From: Deltaproteobacteria bacterium
GTDB lineage: Bacteria; SZUA-79; Acidulodesulfobacterales; Acidulodesulfobacteraceae
Direction: 5' to 3'
Assembly: GCA_023489335.1 (NCBI GenBank)
Contig: JAMDCP010000011.1
Span: forward strand, 199,057-263,056
DNA length: 64,000 nt
The translations under genes and the position numbers were made by a program. The notes beneath the pieces are model-generated. The model was given only the letters and a program-made list of their open reading frames with translations, was not told the DNA's origin and did not search any database. Of the stretch, positions 7,663-15,445 are shown piece after piece; within the stretch, counting starts at the first letter, position 1; each line of letters starts with the position of its first letter.

Positions 7663-8576
7663 AGAACGATATCAAAAATTTACAAGCCTCTATAAAGGGC
7701 AGGCTTCAAAATAAAGCAAAAGAAGCCGGTCGTTCATTTTCCGAAGTCCTCCAGTATTACGGGATGGAAAGATTTCTTTACAGATTCAGCCGTTCAAAAT
7801 ATGCAGATAAATTTATTTTAAAGGGCGCGCTGATGTTTGCTGTATGGCAAATTTCGGAACGCAGGACGACACTTGATATAGATTTCTTAGCACATCACGA
7901 TAACCTGATAGCAGCTATCGAGAAAGTTATAGAGGATGTTTGTGACGAACCAGTAACGCCGGACGGGGTTGTGTTTGATTCAAAGACTATAAAAGGATAT
8001 AAGATAACGGAAGAGGCGGAATATGAAGGCGTGCGCGTAAAATTTACTGGATTTCTGGAACATTCACGGATACCTATGCAAATCGACATGGGATTTGGTG
8101 ATATTATTTATCCAAAACCGGAGATCATCAATTACCCAGTTATTTTAGATTTCCCTGAGCCGCATCTAAAGGGATATCCGGCAGAAAGCGTTGTTAGCGA
8201 AAAATTTGAAGCAATGGTCAAACTTGGGTCTCTTAACAGCCGGATGAAGGATTTTTATGATATATGGCTAATGTTGCGCCAATTTGATTTTAACGGAGCG
8301 CCTCTTACCGAAGCATTAAAAAGAACCTTTGAACATCGTAAAACTCCCTTGCCGCAGGAAAAACCTTTATTCGCCGAAGAGATTTATGATGAAAAACCAG
8401 ACCGCCAGACTCTCTGGAAGGCTTTTTTGAAAAAGGGGGACATTAAACATGTACCTGAAAAGTTGTCTGTTGCGGCCAGCGAAATAGAAGATTTCCTTAT
8501 TAAGCCACTTGATGCAATTAAAAAGGGGTATGCATTTAATCAAGTATGGAAAGTTCAGGGGCAATGGGAATTATAA
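7659..8576 (+). CDS. AbiEii/AbiGii nucleotidyltransferase toxin
   Basis: A 305-residue member of the AbiEii toxin family, a polymerase-beta-like nucleotidyltransferase. The active-site region reads FILKGALMFAVW, then TTLDIDFLA, with the D-x-D metal pair about 13 residues after the KG motif. A second conserved block is AESVVSEKFEAMVKLG, then NSRMKDFYDIWLM, which is typical of the family C-terminal half. Family toxins transfer nucleotides, in studied cases to tRNA, and arrest growth, giving abortive infection against phage. It starts at GTG overlapping the antitoxin stop by four bases. The length is normal for the family and the frame is intact, so the pair looks functional. Confidence 0.87.
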   Translation: MKNDIKNLQASIKGRLQNKAKEAGRSFSEVLQYYGMERFLYRFSRSKYADKFILKGALMFAVWQISERRTTLDIDFLAHHDNLIAAIEKVIEDVCDEPVTPDGVVFDSKTIKGYKITEEAEYEGVRVKFTGFLEHSRIPMQIDMGFGDIIYPKPEIINYPVILDFPEPHLKGYPAESVVSEKFEAMVKLGSLNSRMKDFYDIWLMLRQFDFNGAPLTEALKRTFEHRKTPLPQEKPLFAEEIYDEKPDRQTLWKAFLKKGDIKHVPEKLSVAASEIEDFLIKPLDAIKKGYAFNQVWKVQGQWEL

Positions 8577-8857
8577 TTTTTTATTTGAAATAAAAAAATA
8601 AATTGGACACCTTTCTGCGCATATTACATATTATATAAACAATATAAATAGATTAATTGCTGATTTTAGTGTTCGATTAAAATGGGATACGCAGCTTTTT
8701 GTTGATTTCAAATATTGAAAGATTAAATTTACACTATTCAAAAAAACGCATTTGAGGATTTTTTCCAAAAAAGTTTTAAAATTTTGTCCCGAGCTTATTA
8801 CTGGTGTTTTATTACTCCTTTTGGCAAAATCTGATATTTAGTGAAAAAATAAATTAT

Positions 8858-9730
8858 ATGATTATCAATACGGAAAAAGAATTTCTTGAATTTGTAAAAC
8901 AGCAAGAAAATAACTTTTCTTCGTCTTCGGTTTCAGGCGAATATGCTCAAATATTTGAAGCTGTGGCCCCTTACACGCTGATAAACGCGGAAATTAGCAC
9001 CAAAACATTTGCCAGTGGTGTTAGAAATTTGATAGCCGCAAGATTATTATATAAGAAAAATATAAGATCATTGGCTATCTATCATTTACAACAAGCTTTA
9101 GAGCTTTTAATTAAATGGAGAGCTTATTTTTTATTAGATAAGGAAAATGTCAGGAATTCCAGTCATAATATGAAAAGCTTAATTGGAAAGGTTTTTCAAA
9201 AGGAAGGCGAAATTAGAAATGATATTCTTAATAAAATAAATCCCCCATATAAATCAGAAAATAAATACAAATACGACGATTTTTTTAATATTATTTTTGA
9301 TAATCAATTTGAACAAATTAAGATTGCTAAGTATTCTAAGGAGGAGATTCTAAATAAAAGAGAAAAGGTAATCAAAAAAATACAAAAAGAAGTTCGTGGT
9401 TTACATAAAATAGTTCATGATTTGCATAAAGATTCTAATTTTATAAACCTAAAGAATGTTACTGAAGAAATTTTCCAAAAAAGGGGGAAAAATGATGTAT
9501 GTGAATTCGTGGATCCATTATTTACAACAGTTTTTAAGCTTTCATATGTGCCAACTTTTTACGGCTATATTACGTATCCGCATCAAAACTACACGAGATA
9601 TTCTGACAGAGAGATAAAGCCGATAGATTATGAAAATGGTTTTTTAGGTATTTCGCAACCTGAGGTTTTTAATAAAATTGTTGATGATATATATAGAGTT
9701 TTAATAGAATTTGTTAAAAATTTTCTTTAA
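8858..9730 (+). CDS. HEPN-domain protein, possible toxin or abortive-infection protein
   Basis: About 290 residues. The N-terminal third contains a HEPN-like helical bundle: ASGVRNLIAARLLYKKNIRSL, then AIYHLQQALELLIKWRAYFLL and a following SSHNMKSLIGK, the arrangement seen where HEPN proteins keep H-x-x-Q-A-x-E and a later His. Many HEPN proteins are RNases or partners of nucleotidyltransferases. The rest (about 110-290) is a Lys/Glu-rich helical region and an unrecognised C-terminal part. The longest reading starts at GTG 8804, but ATG 8858 is more natural. Codon use is AT-richer than the housekeeping genes. It is monocistronic, with a probable terminator right after it. The function is inferred only from the domain. 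Confidence 0.6.
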   Translation: MIINTEKEFLEFVKQQENNFSSSSVSGEYAQIFEAVAPYTLINAEISTKTFASGVRNLIAARLLYKKNIRSLAIYHLQQALELLIKWRAYFLLDKENVRNSSHNMKSLIGKVFQKEGEIRNDILNKINPPYKSENKYKYDDFFNIIFDNQFEQIKIAKYSKEEILNKREKVIKKIQKEVRGLHKIVHDLHKDSNFINLKNVTEEIFQKRGKNDVCEFVDPLFTTVFKLSYVPTFYGYITYPHQNYTRYSDREIKPIDYENGFLGISQPEVFNKIVDDIYRVLIEFVKNFL

Positions 9731-9765
9731 TTCAATATAGATGCCAATGAATATCGGCTAAATAA

Positions 9766-9817
9766 ATGTTGACTAAGTTTTATATTATACTGCACCCATA
9801 GTCAAGACATTTTTTTT
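9766..9817 (+). terminator. Probable terminator of the HEPN gene
   Basis: ATGTTGACTA (9766-9775) pairs with TAGTCAAGACAT (9799-9810) with one bulged G and a 23-base loop, followed by eight T bases. The long loop lowers confidence. Confidence 0.45.
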
Positions 9818-9854
9818 AAGTTTTCTTACTTTAAATTTTAACAGATTTCCGGGT

Positions 9855-10289
9855 TCATGGAATAAGAAACTTAAAAGTTCTGTTCGAATTTATGGGTTCA
9901 TTATACTCGGATGCCGATAAAATTTTAATTCCTTCGTATTCTTTCAGCGGCAATATGTGATGTTTATCTCCTGAAATTATATATCCGGCTTTTCCTTCAA
10001 GGGCACATTCGAGTATTCTATTATCGGGTTCATGTGATTTTATTGCGTTAACGGTTTTTGAAGGGGTAATTAAAATGGCATATTCTCTTATGCTTTCAAT
10101 TACATCGGATATAAGAAAATCGTCCCAGCCAAATTTTCTTTTTAATATTCCCGCTATTTCGGCTAAAATTTCTCCTGAAATTAAAGCCTGGATTTTTCCC
10201 GTTCTCGCAAGATTAACAATCTCTTCGGGTTTTTTGCCGAACAATATTGCGGATAGGTAAATATTGGTATCAAGAACAACTTTATGCAT
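9855..10289 (-). CDS. PIN-domain toxin, PIN family TA component
   Basis: A 144-residue PIN-domain protein of the COG1569-like toxin group. It opens with KVVLDTNIYLSAILFGKKPEEI (first acidic residue D at about 6), has an inner Glu in SGEILAEIAGIL, and the later acidic cluster EPDNRILECALEG then GYIISGDKHHILPL, which complete the metal site of PIN ribonucleases. The reading frame is intact. It lies downstream of and overlaps the RHH antitoxin gene by eight bases, the standard toxin-second order. The likely role is RNA cleavage held in check by the antitoxin. The target RNA is unknown. Confidence 0.83.
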   Translation of the reverse strand: MHKVVLDTNIYLSAILFGKKPEEIVNLARTGKIQALISGEILAEIAGILKRKFGWDDFLISDVIESIREYAILITPSKTVNAIKSHEPDNRILECALEGKAGYIISGDKHHILPLKEYEGIKILSASEYNEPINSNRTFKFLIP

Positions 10290-10530
10290 TGTTCTTTTCT
10301 TTCCAATATTCTTCCCTGATTTTTTCTACCCCGTTTTCATCCTTAATGCCGAGTTTCTTAGCCGTTTCGTTGCCGATTTTTCTTATATTCTGCCATCTTT
10401 TTTCTTCGGATATATAAATATTTAATGCTTCCTTAAGCACCCGGCTTCTTGAAACGCCTTTAATTTTTGCCATTTTAACCACTTCCGCATATAACGGTTC
10501 AGGCAATGACATATTGATTATTTTAGACAT
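10282..10530 (-). CDS. Ribbon-helix-helix antitoxin
   Basis: An 82-residue protein whose N-terminal half is a ribbon-helix-helix/CopG-type DNA-binding fold (MSKIINMSLPEPLYAEVVK, then GVSRSRVLKEALNIYI). The C-terminal half, with EKRWQNIRKIG and VEKIREEYWKE, would wrap the PIN toxin. A strong AGGAGG ribosome-binding site is immediately upstream, and a perfect 12-bp inverted repeat overlaps the presumed transcription start, fitting autoregulation by the antitoxin-toxin complex. Confidence 0.82.
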   Translation of the reverse strand: MSKIINMSLPEPLYAEVVKMAKIKGVSRSRVLKEALNIYISEEKRWQNIRKIGNETAKKLGIKDENGVEKIREEYWKEKNNA

Positions 10531-10539
10531 GCCGCCTCC

Positions 10540-10567
10540 TTTTATTAAAGAAATCTCTTTAATAAAA
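10540..10567 (-). promoter_or_regulatory. Operator of the PIN/RHH operon, abutting a -10 box
   Basis: TTTTATTAAAGA (10540-10551) and TCTTTAATAAAA (10556-10567) are a perfect 12-bp inverted repeat with a four-base gap. On the minus strand a TATAAT (10567-10572) directly abuts it, and the repeat lies between that -10 and the AGGAGG of the antitoxin gene, an ideal position for repressor binding. The -35 is weak. Confidence 0.65.
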
Positions 10568-10648
10568 TTATAGCATATAATATAAAAAAATTAAATTCAT
10601 TTTTATACATTTTTGCATATTATTATCAAGAGTGGAATTGAGAAAAAA

Positions 10649-10798
10649 TTAAAGGTGCCAGCCGGGTTTCATTTCCTTTCTTGCCGCCGAACCGAATATG
10701 CCTAAGTCTAAAAGCCCTAAATCTTTTTCGTGTTTATTTTTATAGGTTTTGAGCGTATTTATTATTTAATTTTGATCTAATTTATTTTCCGGCAGCAT
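10649..10798 (-). pseudogene. Remnant of an MNT-type nucleotidyltransferase antitoxin
   Basis: In the frame from an ATG at 10798 the translation is about ten residues, an in-frame TAA, then IINTLKTYKNKHEKD, LGLLDLGIFGSAARKEMKPG and a stop at 10649. The LGIFGSAAR-x-E-x-K-P-G block is the first motif of minimal nucleotidyltransferase (MNT) domains. Everything after that motif, including the catalytic Asp pair, is missing. The early stop and truncation make it a decayed gene. The remaining gap (10799-10934) is AT-rich, with no gene seen. Confidence 0.65.
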
Positions 10799-10934
10799 AA
10801 TTTCCTCTGATTTTTTATTAATTATAGCCTATATTTTTATTATAATTTTCAAAGAAAAAGTTATATGATTAATGTATAATATATTATAATAATAAAGGAA
10901 TTATAAATTAAAAACCTGATAAATTTATTATTGT

Positions 10935-11090
10935 ATGGCCGAAAGTAGCAAAAAACTTATTTATATAGATGTTTGCGCTTTATGCAGGCCGTTTGACGAC
11001 CAATCGTTATTAAGGATAAGGCTTGAAACGGAGACCGTCAAATGGTGCGGCAACCCGTTGAGTTTTTGCGAAATGGAGGATCTAAAATGA
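10935..11090 (+). pseudogene. Internally deleted PIN-domain toxin
   Basis: A 51-residue frame beginning with an ATG. Residues about 8-36 (LIYIDVCALCRPFDDQS, then LLRIRLETETV) match the start of a PIN-toxin group with a Y-x-D-V-C-x-L-x-R-P-F-D-D-Q opening. The tail NPLSFCEMEDLK resembles the end of such proteins, where an N-P-x-x-F/Y motif is followed by a few residues. About 90 central residues carrying the other metal ligands are absent, so the gene seems to have suffered an in-frame internal deletion and would be inactive. It overlaps the following antitoxin gene as ATGA, showing that the operon end stayed intact. Confidence 0.6.
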
Positions 11091-11284
11091 AAGCTGCAAA
11101 ATACATGGAAGAAGATATGCTGATTCAAAAATCTATCGAAGCCCTTGTTGAAAAAATGGGCCCCGTTGAGGCCGTCAGGTTTTTAAACATACCGAAGAAA
11201 AAAAGAATTGAAAGCGTTAAAAGACATTCGGAGTGGCAAAAGAGCCTTGATAAAAAACAGTTTTTTGACGAGGTTTTCAAATAA
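11087..11284 (+). CDS. Antitoxin-like small protein, orphaned
   Basis: A 65-residue acidic/basic protein with EEDMLIQKSIEALVEKMG, then PVEAVRFLNIPKKK. The block M-G-P-V-E-A-x-R-F-L is shared with small proteins found next to PIN toxins of the group represented by the deleted gene just upstream. The ATG overlaps the upstream stop (ATGA), and GGAGG precedes it. A longer reading from 11042 runs through the upstream gene and is less likely. It has probably lost its toxin partner. Confidence 0.6.
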   Translation: MKAAKYMEEDMLIQKSIEALVEKMGPVEAVRFLNIPKKKRIESVKRHSEWQKSLDKKQFFDEVFK

Positions 11285-11492
11285 AAGTTAGTGCGGCTTT
11301 TCCATCCCGAATTTTTTAGCAAGAAACTAAATTACTGCTTTGCAATCCCTACCGTTCTCGCCGCCTTTATAATAAACTATGGATAGAGGTTGTCACGGGA
11401 TTGAATTAACCGCTTTTCTAAAAAGGGAAAGATATTTATCCATAACTTGCTATCTTTTAACGGCGTAAAAAAGCCCTAATGAAAAAAATGAT

Positions 11493-12854
11493 ATGAATAA
11501 TCAAGAATTTACCGACCTAATTGCCAGACGAAAGAAATTAGCGGATAATTTCAGAGAGAATCAAGACGATATCAGATTTTTTGAGATTCTAGCAAAATTA
11601 TACAGTGATCCGTCACATTTCATTTACGAAATTTTACAAAATGCAGAAGATGCAAAAGCAACATGGGTAAGTTTTGAACTTAAATCCAATGGATTAATAG
11701 TTTATCATGATGGCCGGGATTTTGATTTTACAGATATTAAAAAAATAACGGGGGTTGGAAGCTCAAATAAAAAAGATGATTTAACTCAAATTGGAAAATT
11801 TGGCATAGGTTTTAAGTCCGTTTTTGCAATTACCAGAACACCCTATATTTTTTCGGGCGGCTATAGCATTGTTATTAAAGATTATATTGTTCCAGAGCCA
11901 GTTGATTCTGTAGAAAAGATTATAAAAACTTGTATAGAGCTACCCTTTAACAGCGATTTGAATAAGCCAAACCAAGTTTATAAATTAACTTATAATAGAT
12001 TAAGCAATCTTGGCGCAGAAACGCTGCTTTTTTTAAAAAGTATCAAGGAAGTCAGATGGAAAACAGCCGATAATGAAGGATATTATTCTAAAAATTCTGA
12101 AATTATAAATGAAATAGCCAAAAAAGTCATATTGAATTCGGATAAGGATAGTCCACTTGATTATCTTGTCATTTCAGATTCCGTCAAAATAGGCAAGCAA
12201 TATTCAAGCATTGAAGTGGCATATAAAATAGGAACAGATAAAAACAATAAAAAAATAATAACGCCACACCAATCCAAGTTATTCGTATTTTTTCCTACAG
12301 AAAAAGAAACTTTTTTAGATTTCATCATCCAGGGCCATTACAAAACAACTCCTAATAGAGAAAACATTCCCATAAAAGACAGTCAAAATTTGATAATACT
12401 TAAAGCAACCGGGGATTTAGTAGGAAAAAGTATCCCGATTGTGAAAAACACTGGATTACTTGATTTCAATTTCTTTGATATCTTGCCTGTTAACAGTGAA
12501 GCGGATAATGGTCCAATTTATGAGGAGGTTTACAAAAATGTTAAGCGCAAGCTGTTATCAGGTGAAAAATTATTGCCAACATTAAATGGGGAATACACAG
12601 ATTCTAATAGTGCCATAATAGCCGATTGCGAAGAAATAACGAGACTTTTAGATACAAATGACCTTAAAGAAATGTACGGTAAAAAAGACTGGCTTGATTT
12701 AAATATCACAAGAAAAGAAAAGTTAAGGAATTATTTTTTAAATGATTTAAAAATTCCGGAAATTAATTTAGATAATTTTTTGCCAAAACTAAGCAAGGAG
12801 TTTTTACAAAGAAAGTCTGACGAATGGCTTATTAATTTATATAAGTATTTTTAA
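11493..12854 (+). CDS. Sacsin/HSP90-like ATPase, N-terminal part of a frameshifted gene
   Basis: The first 453 residues of a roughly 1135-residue protein. A GHKL (HSP90/MutL/sacsin-type) ATP-binding domain is clear: FIYEILQNAEDAKATWV (N box Asn/Asp), VYHDGRDFDFTDI (D-x-G) and IGKFGIGFKSVF (G-x-G lid), about residues 45-115. A later IQGHYKTTPNRENIP is the conserved arm that contacts ATP in sacsin-like proteins. The frame ends at TAA 12852-12854, and the same protein continues in the -1 frame without a gap. Such ATPases joined to DUF3883 occur in bacterial defence loci. Whether the break is programmed, a real mutation or a sequencing error in the T5-A5 run is undecided. Confidence 0.8.
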   Translation: MNNQEFTDLIARRKKLADNFRENQDDIRFFEILAKLYSDPSHFIYEILQNAEDAKATWVSFELKSNGLIVYHDGRDFDFTDIKKITGVGSSNKKDDLTQIGKFGIGFKSVFAITRTPYIFSGGYSIVIKDYIVPEPVDSVEKIIKTCIELPFNSDLNKPNQVYKLTYNRLSNLGAETLLFLKSIKEVRWKTADNEGYYSKNSEIINEIAKKVILNSDKDSPLDYLVISDSVKIGKQYSSIEVAYKIGTDKNNKKIITPHQSKLFVFFPTEKETFLDFIIQGHYKTTPNRENIPIKDSQNLIILKATGDLVGKSIPIVKNTGLLDFNFFDILPVNSEADNGPIYEEVYKNVKRKLLSGEKLLPTLNGEYTDSNSAIIADCEEITRLLDTNDLKEMYGKKDWLDLNITRKEKLRNYFLNDLKIPEINLDNFLPKLSKEFLQRKSDEWLINLYKYF

Positions 12855-14899
12855 AAAGGAAAGAGCTTAAAGATTATTATTATAATGAATGGCTCTTAAA
12901 AGATATACCCATAATCAGGCTTGAAAATGGTGATAATATTGCGCCATTTGATAAAGATGGAAAACTACAAGTTTTTTTGAATTCGTCTGGTAATTTCAAT
13001 GGTTTATCCATAAAAGATGTTTTCTTGCAAAATGATGATTCCTTGAAATTTTTAAGAGATTTGGGTCTAAGGAAGCCGGATGAGGTTGATTTATGGAACA
13101 ATGAAAATAATAAAATTTCTGATAGAAATAATATTATAAAGTTTGAAGAATTCCTTGCAAAATATGAAAAACTTCGTAAAAAAGCCGTTAATAAAAAGGG
13201 TGAAAGTGATAATTTGCATTATGATAATTATAAAGATTATATAAACCGATTATCTGATACCCCGTTTATACCTTCTATCAATAATATCACAAAGGAACAT
13301 GTTCTTAAAAAACCCACCGAGGTTTATATAAGGAATGAAGATCTTAATTTATATTTTAATAATTTTGCGGTTTTTTTTGTTTCTGAAGAATTATTTGGAA
13401 AATTTGGGAGCGATCGATTAGGACTGTTTTTAGAGGAGATCGGAACAAGAGATCTACCAAGAAGAATTAGAGTAGAAGGAAATCTATCTGAAAAGGCTAA
13501 AAAAGAACTCAGAGAACAAGAGGATTATTATGATTATGCCAAAGATGAGATTACCCATGATTATAAATACGAAGGCCTGGAAAACTTTTTAAAAAATATA
13601 ACACAGGAAGGATCATTATTGTTATGGAGATTGATACTCAAAACGGTTGAAGAATTAGGCATTGCTCAAGAGCGAAAAGATAATGAATCAGAACATTACA
13701 ATGACCAGGAATATATATATGACTTGGATAAATATAGTTTTAGAGGAAGAATCACAAAAAAATATGATCTTCAAGAAGAATATGAAGTTGGGTTAGGGTC
13801 TATTGACGAGTCTTATATGGACAATTTTTTCCACGGATTTTATTTATGGTTGCCTAAAAACAAAAGGACTTGGTACAGTTATAATTTGTTTAAGGCGGAT
13901 TTTGTTAGAGTACTTGAAAAAGAACCTTGGCTTGTGGATAAAAATAATGATTTTAAAGAACCATCTGAAGTTTCTTTAGCTGACCTTATAGATGACTATA
14001 AAAATTGTGCAGAAGGTAAGTATTGGATATTGGATTTAATAGCTGAAAACCTTGGATTTAAAAAAGGAATAAATAGTTCAATTGGTTTAAATTATTATAA
14101 GGAGTCCGCAAGAAATTTAAAATCTTTTGAAAATATTAAACAATTATATGCGAACAAAAAGGGTTTATCGCCTAATGATGTAAGTAATGAAAGAATAGAA
14201 GAGTTTATAAAAGAGGCTTTAGAGAGAGATTTGAAAGAAAATATGCCACAAAAAATAAAAAATAGCAGATGGGCGCCGGATTGCAAGCCTGAAGAATCTA
14301 ATTATGATTTCTTAGAATTGGAACCAGAAAAGATTATCATAAGAGATCTAAATGGGCAAGAAAATAAAGAAAACGGATCAAACAAAAAAGTAAAATTTGA
14401 AAATGAAGAAGAATATGAAGAAAAATCAGAACTGCTTGGTTATACTGATAAAAAGAATATTGGTAGGTGGGGGGAGGAATATATTTATTATTTCTTTAAA
14501 AACCATAGGTTTAAAAATGAAGGTATTATTAAGGATGGAAAAGGTTTTAAAATATCCGGAAATAAAAATGATGGTATTGAAGTTATATGGTTAAATAAAA
14601 ACCCTGATAATGTGGGCATAGGATATGATTTTATAATAAAGAAAAATAATAATGATATAGAATTTATTGAAGTAAAATCAAAGATTCAGGGACCGGAACA
14701 CAAAACTGTTATTAAAATTAGCGGTATCCAGTGGGGGTTTGCAAGGGAATTATACGATAATGGTGAAGGAGATAAATATTTTATATATATAGTTTACAAT
14801 GTTGGTAAACTAAACCCATACATAAAAATATTGAAAAATCCGATTAAATTATGGATTAATGGCAGAATACACGCTGATCCAATAAATATAAAGGTTTAA
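12851..14899 (+). CDS. DUF3883-containing C-terminal part of the frameshifted ATPase
   Basis: In the -1 frame from 12851 the translation reads on smoothly (LKRKELKDYYYNEWLLKDIP and so on) for 682 residues; the first ATG is at 12977. Most is an all-helical, Lys/Glu/Asn-rich region. The last about 130 residues form a DUF3883-like domain: IGRWGEEYIYYFFKN, then GIGYDFIIKK and IEFIEVKSK, with a D...E-x-K pattern like PD-(D/E)xK nucleases, and IKISGIQWGFARELY after it. A nucleic-acid cleaving role is plausible. At the junction T-TTT-TAA the P-site Phe tRNA can re-pair perfectly one base back, giving TTA AAA next, and AGGAAAG follows. The last base of the stop overlaps an ATG that opens only a 25-codon frame. 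Confidence 0.75.
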   Translation, partial: LKRKELKDYYYNEWLLKDIPIIRLENGDNIAPFDKDGKLQVFLNSSGNFNGLSIKDVFLQNDDSLKFLRDLGLRKPDEVDLWNNENNKISDRNNIIKFEEFLAKYEKLRKKAVNKKGESDNLHYDNYKDYINRLSDTPFIPSINNITKEHVLKKPTEVYIRNEDLNLYFNNFAVFFVSEELFGKFGSDRLGLFLEEIGTRDLPRRIRVEGNLSEKAKKELREQEDYYDYAKDEITHDYKYEGLENFLKNITQEGSLLLWRLILKTVEELGIAQERKDNESEHYNDQEYIYDLDKYSFRGRITKKYDLQEEYEVGLGSIDESYMDNFFHGFYLWLPKNKRTWYSYNLFKADFVRVLEKEPWLVDKNNDFKEPSEVSLADLIDDYKNCAEGKYWILDLIAENLGFKKGINSSIGLNYYKESARNLKSFENIKQLYANKKGLSPNDVSNERIEEFIKEALERDLKENMPQKIKNSRWAPDCKPEESNYDFLELEPEKIIIRDLNGQENKENGSNKKVKFENEEEYEEKSELLGYTDKKNIGRWGEEYIYYFFKNHRFKNEGIIKDGKGFKISGNKNDGIEVIWLNKNPDNVGIGYDFIIKKNNNDIEFIEVKSKIQGPEHKTVIKISGIQWGFARELYDNGEGDKYFIYIVYNVGKLNPYIKILKNPIKLWINGRIHADPINIKV

Positions 14900-15217
14900 T
14901 GATGGTAAGACCTGCTACGAGATATAATGGGAGCAGAAATTATTGTGAACACGTAAAACTTGTCTCTATGAAATAAATATAATAAGAATGCCGCCTTCTC
15001 CGGTCAGTTTTTTGTCTTCGGTCCTACAGAAATATTGATAACGGTTGTATTAATGCTAAATGTCGTCCAACTGATTTTACCCCGTTTGTGTAGCATAAAA
15101 AGTGTAGTGTCAATTGTAGTATAGTAATGTAATATAGTAAATTTTACTAAATTTTTAGGATGATGTCTTAAAGGAGATAGGATATTGCTTTAAATCGCTT
15201 ATCTACTGGGTTTTAAG
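14900..15217. other. Intergenic region between the ATPase gene and tRNA-fMet
   Basis: About 318 bases without a supported gene. It contains a 25-codon frame opening at 14899-14901 (TAATG with the ATPase stop) that I do not recognise, an odd-length palindrome TAGTAAATTTTACTA near 15145, and an AAAGGAGA without a following frame. It lies directly 3' of the tRNA, where islands often integrate, but I find no integrase and no repeated tRNA end. Confidence 0.4.
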
Positions 15218-15294
<77 letters not shown>

Positions 15295-15307
15295 ATATAC
15301 TTTATTA

Positions 15308-15336
15308 ATTATATAATTTTATTTGTTCCATTGCAA
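15308..15336 (-). promoter_or_regulatory. Promoter of tRNA-fMet
   Basis: On the minus strand, TTGCAA (15331-15336), 17 bases and TATAAT (15308-15313) precede the tRNA by 13 bases. This spacing suits a short 5' leader removed by RNase P. Confidence 0.65.
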
Positions 15337-15445
15337 CATAAATTTAACGGCCAAAAAATCCGAACCTCAAAATACCCTTGATTTTTTATGTAAAATTTAT
15401 AATAATTAATCAAGCGAAAGTAAAAATAAATTTAATTTATTTATA

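Noticed and set aside
11285-11492. Possible gene fragment on the minus strand (MDKYLSLFRKAVNSIP then stop)
   Set aside because: It is too short and matches no family I recognise.
14899-14976. 25-codon frame starting on the ATPase stop (TAATG)
   Set aside because: The overlap is attractive, but the product has no recognisable feature and no supporting signal.
6928-15217. Direct repeat of the tRNA-fMet 3' end as an attachment site
   Set aside because: I looked for the last bases of the tRNA (TGGTTGCGGGGAC) near 6.9-7.0 kb and within the island and did not find a copy.
15300-15445. Glycine riboswitch before gcvT
   Set aside because: The short AT-rich spacer has none of the conserved glycine aptamer sequence and also holds the tRNA promoter.
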